Positions 13,103-16,125 of a stretch of 16,125 nt of DNA are shown here, piece after piece (the stretch's first letter is position 1; the number at the start of each line of letters is the position of its first letter). The stretch is from Candidatus Woesearchaeota archaeon (GTDB taxonomy: Archaea; Nanobdellota; Nanobdellia; Woesearchaeales; GW2011-AR4): the NCBI GenBank assembly GCA_013330825.1, contig DUHN01000060.1, positions 1 to 16,125 of the forward strand, given 5' to 3'. The notes beneath the pieces are model-generated. The model had not been told where the DNA came from. It was given only the letters and a program-made list of their open reading frames with translations, and made no database searches. A program made the position numbers and the translations under genes.

Positions 13103-13110
13103 TATATAAA
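13103..13110 (-). promoter_or_regulatory. TATA box of the ArsR/copper operon
   Basis: TTTATATA on the - strand, preceded by a purine-rich AGCAAGA stretch as a BRE-like element. Transcription should start near 13080, about ten bases before the ATG. The gap to the preceding permease gene is about 100 bases, enough for an independent promoter. Confidence 0.7.
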
Positions 13111-13178
13111 TCTTGCTGTGTTTTGCCCGGTGTAATCAGGATACGGTCGCGCTCCGCCGCACGCCACGACGGCGCTCT

Positions 13179-14501
13179 TTATCGCTTGATCCGGCCACGC
13201 TTCCCTTTCATCCCGCCCCAGCGGGCGAACAAGGCATAGATGACCATCCCTGCGGCCAGGAGCCCCGCCCCGTACGCGAAAATCCTCGGCTCAAAGAACC
13301 AGAGCATGCCGACGTTGAGCGCGATGCCCAGCAGGGCGAGAAGCGGGAGTTTCCCGACGGTGAAGGGGCTCCGGAACTCCCGCTTTGCCAGGGGTTCGCG
13401 GTAGCGCAGGGCAATGACCGCGGCGTTGATGAAGATATAGACGGAGAAGATCCCCAAATCGACAAGGTGCGCGAGGTCCCTGATGCCTCCCGCAAACAGC
13501 GCCGCGCTCGACAGGAGGAAGACGGAGCCGATCGCATACGGCGGAGTGCCGCGCGCTCCCACGAATCCGAAAAAAGACGGCAGCGCCTTGTTCGAGGCAA
13601 GGCCGTACAGCAGCCGCGATGCCACGATGAGGAGGATGAGCACGGTGTTGGACGTGGCGAAGAGCGCGATGACCGCAAGGACCCATGAGCTTCCGGGAAT
13701 GGCCTGCTCCACGGCTTCTGCGAGAGGGGCCTTTGACTGCGCGAGCCGCTCCCATCCCACCAGCGAGACCGCGGCAACGGACACCAGGATATAGATGACT
13801 GTCGATATGGCCAATGACCACAGCAGTGCCTTGGGAATGGTCTTTCTCGGCTCCTTCACCTCCTCGGAGATGTTCACCAGGTTCTCGAAGCCGATGAAGG
13901 CGAAATAGACAACCGTCGTTGCCGCCATCACTCCTCCCCACCCAAACGGAGACGCGCTGACGGAAAGGTGGGGGACGACCCCGGTTTTCCCTATGAAGTA
14001 GGCCCCCAGGACAACCACTCCCACGAGGCCTGACACTTCCAGGAAGGAGGAAAGGTCATTGTACCGCGCGGAATCCTTCATGCCCAGCAGGTTGAGCAGG
14101 GACATCGCGAAGAGGAGCAGGAAAGCGATGAGCAGGAGGCTGCCCCCGAAGAGAAAACTCCAGTACCCGGCAAAGCCGAGCGCAACCACTCCCGCAGAGA
14201 CGGTGGTGACGAACACCATGGTCCATTGCACCATGAAAGAGAGCCATGCCTTCCCGAAGGCGTGCTTGGTGTAGACATACTCCGCTGCCTCCTTCGGGTA
14301 CAGGGACGCAAGCTCCGCGTAGCTGAGCCCCGTGCACGCGGCGATGATCGCCCCGATGAGGAACGAGAGCCAGAGCGCGCTGCCCGCGGTCGCCGCGCCC
14401 GCCCCGACAAGCGCATAGATGCCCGCTCCCAGTATGATGCCGATGCCGTAGAGCGTCGCCTCGAAAAGGCCGATGGTTCTCTTTAAGGTTTGTTTTGCCA
14501 C
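13179..14501 (-). CDS. APC-superfamily amino acid permease
   Basis: A 440-residue membrane transporter with about 12 helices. The first helix carries the APC signature YGIGIILGAGIYALVG (18-33), with helix 2 following at SALWLSFLIGAIIAACTGLSYAELASLYP; the central FAFIGFENLVNISEEVKEPRKTIPKA segment is the typical loop after helix 6. Such proteins import amino acids by proton or sodium symport or exchange; the substrate is not deducible. The start is a GTG with GAGGAG just upstream. It lies downstream of the PAS remnant and folA and may be read from the thyA promoter. The Lys/Arg-rich C-terminus (GKRGRIKR) is cytoplasmic. Confidence 0.93.
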   Translation of the reverse strand: MAKQTLKRTIGLFEATLYGIGIILGAGIYALVGAGAATAGSALWLSFLIGAIIAACTGLSYAELASLYPKEAAEYVYTKHAFGKAWLSFMVQWTMVFVTTVSAGVVALGFAGYWSFLFGGSLLLIAFLLLFAMSLLNLLGMKDSARYNDLSSFLEVSGLVGVVVLGAYFIGKTGVVPHLSVSASPFGWGGVMAATTVVYFAFIGFENLVNISEEVKEPRKTIPKALLWSLAISTVIYILVSVAAVSLVGWERLAQSKAPLAEAVEQAIPGSSWVLAVIALFATSNTVLILLIVASRLLYGLASNKALPSFFGFVGARGTPPYAIGSVFLLSSAALFAGGIRDLAHLVDLGIFSVYIFINAAVIALRYREPLAKREFRSPFTVGKLPLLALLGIALNVGMLWFFEPRIFAYGAGLLAAGMVIYALFARWGGMKGKRGRIKR

Positions 14502-14508
14502 CTTCTCC

Positions 14509-14675
14509 TCAGCGCATTTTCCCGGTCTTGAGCTTTTCCTCAGCCTCTTTCAGCTTCGTGATATCAAAATGGATGGAAAGGTACTTGACTGGCTTCCCCG
14601 TCTTGCCCAGCACTTCGGCGCGCGGCGCGGGAGGATTTCGAGCTTTTCCTTCGTCGGGCGGAGAATCTCGATCAT
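14509..14675 (-). pseudogene. Frameshifted PAS-domain fragment
   Basis: The stretch opens with ATG 14675, nine bases after the folA stop, and reads MIEILRPTKEKLEILPRRAP. Within the GC-rich CCGCGCCGCGCGCCG the reading then shifts to another frame, AEVLGKTGKPVKYLSIHFDI continuing TKLKEAEEKLKTGKMR, and stops at 14509. The second part is a clear PAC-type end of a PAS domain (GKPVKYLSIHFDIT followed by K-x-AEEKL). The total of 167 bases shows one base lost or two gained. Only the C-terminal part of a PAS domain is present, so this is most likely the remnant of a sensor protein. A sequencing error in a real ~55-residue gene is the main alternative. The stop falls just before the permease ribosome binding site. 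Confidence 0.55.
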
Positions 14676-14684
14676 GCGGCGCCC

Positions 14685-15152
14685 TCAATGCCTCTTCCTG
14701 TAGACGACAAACTCGAACTCCGGAAAATCCCGCCTTTCCTCAACGGCCCATTCCTTCTCGGTAAACTCCGGGAAGAACGTGTCCCCGGGGTAGTCTTTCC
14801 TGATGTACGAAAGCATCATGGTGTCCGCAAGGGCGAAGCTCTCCCTGGCGATCTGCGCCCCGCCGATGATGAAGATATCCCTGTGGTGCTTCTTCGCCAT
14901 CTCAACGGCCTCGGGGACGCTTCCCGCGACCTCGCATCCGGGCACCTTCCCGGCGTTCCTGCTCACGACGATGTTCGGCCTGCCGGGCAGCGGGTGTCCG
15001 ATGGACTCATAGGTCTTCCTTCCCATGATGATGGCGCCTCCCTTGGTGAGCTTCCTGAAATGGCTGAGCTCTTCGGGGATGTCCCACGGCAGCCTGCCGT
15101 CTTTCCCGATGACTTTCCCTTTTTTGGTCATGGCCACGACAATCGCAATCAT
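14685..15152 (-). CDS. folA: Dihydrofolate reductase
   Basis: A 155-residue bacterial-type DHFR that reduces dihydrofolate to tetrahydrofolate with NADPH, renewing the cofactor oxidised by thymidylate synthase. Seen are MIAIVVAM (1-8), VIGKDGRLPWDIPEELSHFR (14-33) with W23 and the catalytic acid at E28, MGRKTYESIGHPLPGR (43-58) with the NADPH-binding GRKT, and IFIIGGAQI (93-101). I start at ATG 15152, matching the usual family start; a GTG at 15167 overlapping the thyA stop as GTGA would add five residues. It follows thyA directly, the classical functional pair. Confidence 0.95.
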   Translation of the reverse strand: MIAIVVAMTKKGKVIGKDGRLPWDIPEELSHFRKLTKGGAIIMGRKTYESIGHPLPGRPNIVVSRNAGKVPGCEVAGSVPEAVEMAKKHHRDIFIIGGAQIARESFALADTMMLSYIRKDYPGDTFFPEFTEKEWAVEERRDFPEFEFVVYRKRH

Positions 15153-15163
15153 GCTCACACTGC

Positions 15164-16036
15164 TCACACCGCGATGTCCATCTTGATGGACGGGTAGCTC
15201 TGGTAGCCCAGGAGCTCGGTATCCGGGTACTTCCAGTCAAAAATGCTGCTGAAATTGCTCGTCCTTATCCTCGGCAGCGGATACGCGCGGCACTCCCTGC
15301 CGAGCAGCTCCCTGGCGCCGTCCCTGTGGTTCTCGTAGATGTGCACATCCCCCAGGAATCCGACCAGTTTCCCCTCTTTCATGCCGGATTCGAGGGCCAG
15401 GAGGTGGAGCAGCAGGCCGTAGCTGGCGATGTTGAACGGCAGCCCGAGCATGGTGTCGACGGAGCGCTGGTTCCACAATACGTTCAGCTTATCCCCGATG
15501 ACTACGACCTGAAACCCGTAATGGCAGGGCGGCAGGGCCATCTCGTGCAACGACATCGGGTTCCACGCGGAGACGAGCATCCTCCGGTCATTGGGATGTT
15601 CTTTGAGCTTCTTGACCACTTCCCTAAGCTGGTCAACTCCCTGATGGGAATAATCAGCATGCTGGTCCTTGTACGCTGCCCCGAAATGCCTCCACTGGAA
15701 GCCGTAGATTGCGCCGAGGTCGGGTTCTTCCAGCATCCTCTTCTGCGTCTCCGGGTCATGGCCGTACGGCACTTTCCCGGGGTTGCACCACTCGTCCCAG
15801 ATGCGGTTATTTCTTTCCTGAAGCCATTTTTTATCCGTGATGCCCCTGATGAAGAACTCCAGTTCAGAGGCGATGAGGCGGAACGGCACCTTCTTGGTGG
15901 TGAGCAGCGGATAGCCTTTCGCCATGTCGTGCTCGAACTTCATGCCGGCTATCGTGAGGGCCCTGGTGCCCGTCCTGTTGGCCTTCCACTCGCCTTTTTC
16001 CAGAATGTCCCGCACGATGCGATGATACTCTTCCAT
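15164..16036 (-). CDS. thyA: Thymidylate synthase
   Basis: A 290-residue ThyA that methylates dUMP to dTMP with methylenetetrahydrofolate, releasing dihydrofolate. Diagnostic segments are NRTGTRALTIAGMKFEHDM (20-38) with the phosphate-binding Arg, WDEWCNPG (80-87), RRMLVSAWNP (151-160), the catalytic Cys171 in MALPPCHYGFQVVV, and QRSVDTMLGLPFNIASYGLL (190-209). It is the first gene of a unit with folA, so each turn of dTMP synthesis is matched by folate reduction. Many archaea use ThyX or have other ThyA types, so this bacterial-like pair may have been acquired long ago; that is inference. GGGTGG upstream may serve as ribosome binding site. Confidence 0.96.
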   Translation of the reverse strand: MEEYHRIVRDILEKGEWKANRTGTRALTIAGMKFEHDMAKGYPLLTTKKVPFRLIASELEFFIRGITDKKWLQERNNRIWDEWCNPGKVPYGHDPETQKRMLEEPDLGAIYGFQWRHFGAAYKDQHADYSHQGVDQLREVVKKLKEHPNDRRMLVSAWNPMSLHEMALPPCHYGFQVVVIGDKLNVLWNQRSVDTMLGLPFNIASYGLLLHLLALESGMKEGKLVGFLGDVHIYENHRDGARELLGRECRAYPLPRIRTSNFSSIFDWKYPDTELLGYQSYPSIKMDIAV

Positions 16037-16066
16037 GCGCCACCCGCATCAAAGGACGCCAAGACC

Positions 16067-16075
16067 TTATTTAAG
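16067..16075 (-). promoter_or_regulatory. TATA box of thyA
   Basis: CTTAAATAA on the - strand lies 31-39 bases upstream of the thyA ATG at 16036, predicting a start of transcription near 16044 and a very short leader. Confidence 0.5.
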
Positions 16076-16080
16076 AGTTT

Positions 16081-16125
16081 CTACTTCCTCGCTCTTGCCG
16101 GTCCGCCCGCCTTGTACGGCGTGAA
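16081..16125 (-). other. Possible C-terminal end of a gene entering from the right
   Basis: On the - strand the window edge reads FTPYKAGGPARARK followed by TAG at 16081-16083, just upstream of the thyA TATA box. This would be the basic tail of a protein encoded mostly outside the window. A second frame is also open (HAVQGGRTGKSEEVETLK, stopping at 16067 inside the TATA box), so the call is weak and no product can be named. Confidence 0.3.

Overview
The window looks archaeal. Several genes are preceded by purine-rich BRE-like and TATA boxes of the type TTTATATA placed about 25-30 bases upstream of the expected start of transcription (near 136, 678, 3206, 13103 and 16067). Oligo-T tracts act as likely terminators. 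Many cistrons carry strong GGAGG/GGTGA ribosome binding sites. The lineage cannot be fixed from this window. A bacterial-type ThyA/FolA pair, an archaeal-looking PurD and many small genes would suit a DPANN-type or other uncultivated archaeon, but that is inference.

Layout: on the far left, on the + strand, are an HxlR-type regulator (217-615) and an AT-richer gene for an unrecognised secreted protein (732-1250). Everything after that is on the - strand. First come 5-formyltetrahydrofolate cyclo-ligase and purD (1259-3184), which share a nearly leaderless promoter.

The centre, 3280-13070, is the notable part: about 16 cistrons, all on the - strand and tightly spaced or overlapping. They start at an ArsR-type repressor with its own TATA box and a perfect inverted repeat over the expected transcription start, and end at an oligo-T tract. 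In order of transcription they encode: the ArsR repressor; an HMA/TauE-SafE/cupredoxin-like fusion; an Atx1-like HMA chaperone; a CopA-type Cu+ ATPase; a DUF411 lipoprotein; a CPLC membrane protein; a 169-aa soluble protein; a Met-rich SHOCT membrane protein; a DUF2892 protein; a DsrE-like protein; a small membrane protein; a 49-aa Cys-rich protein; a short-chain dehydrogenase; a DUF302 protein; a CHNVC membrane protein; and a lipoprotein with NTHSVDL and HHGGG motifs. A possible 11-residue peptide, MAGKGKGKGCC, closes the series behind a near-ideal ribosome binding site. The natural reading is a copper (or other soft metal) sensing, trafficking, export and envelope-protection locus, extended by thiol/sulfur-type proteins whose role is unknown.

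To the right, also on the - strand, thyA (start 16036), folA, a frameshifted PAS-domain remnant and an APC amino-acid permease form a second probable transcription unit. It supplies dTMP and recycles folate. The cyclo-ligase and purD on the left also belong to one-carbon and purine metabolism, so the metal locus sits between two folate/nucleotide blocks. No RNA genes, insertion sequences, CRISPR arrays or attachment sites were recognised. No gene-free stretch exceeds 300 bases.
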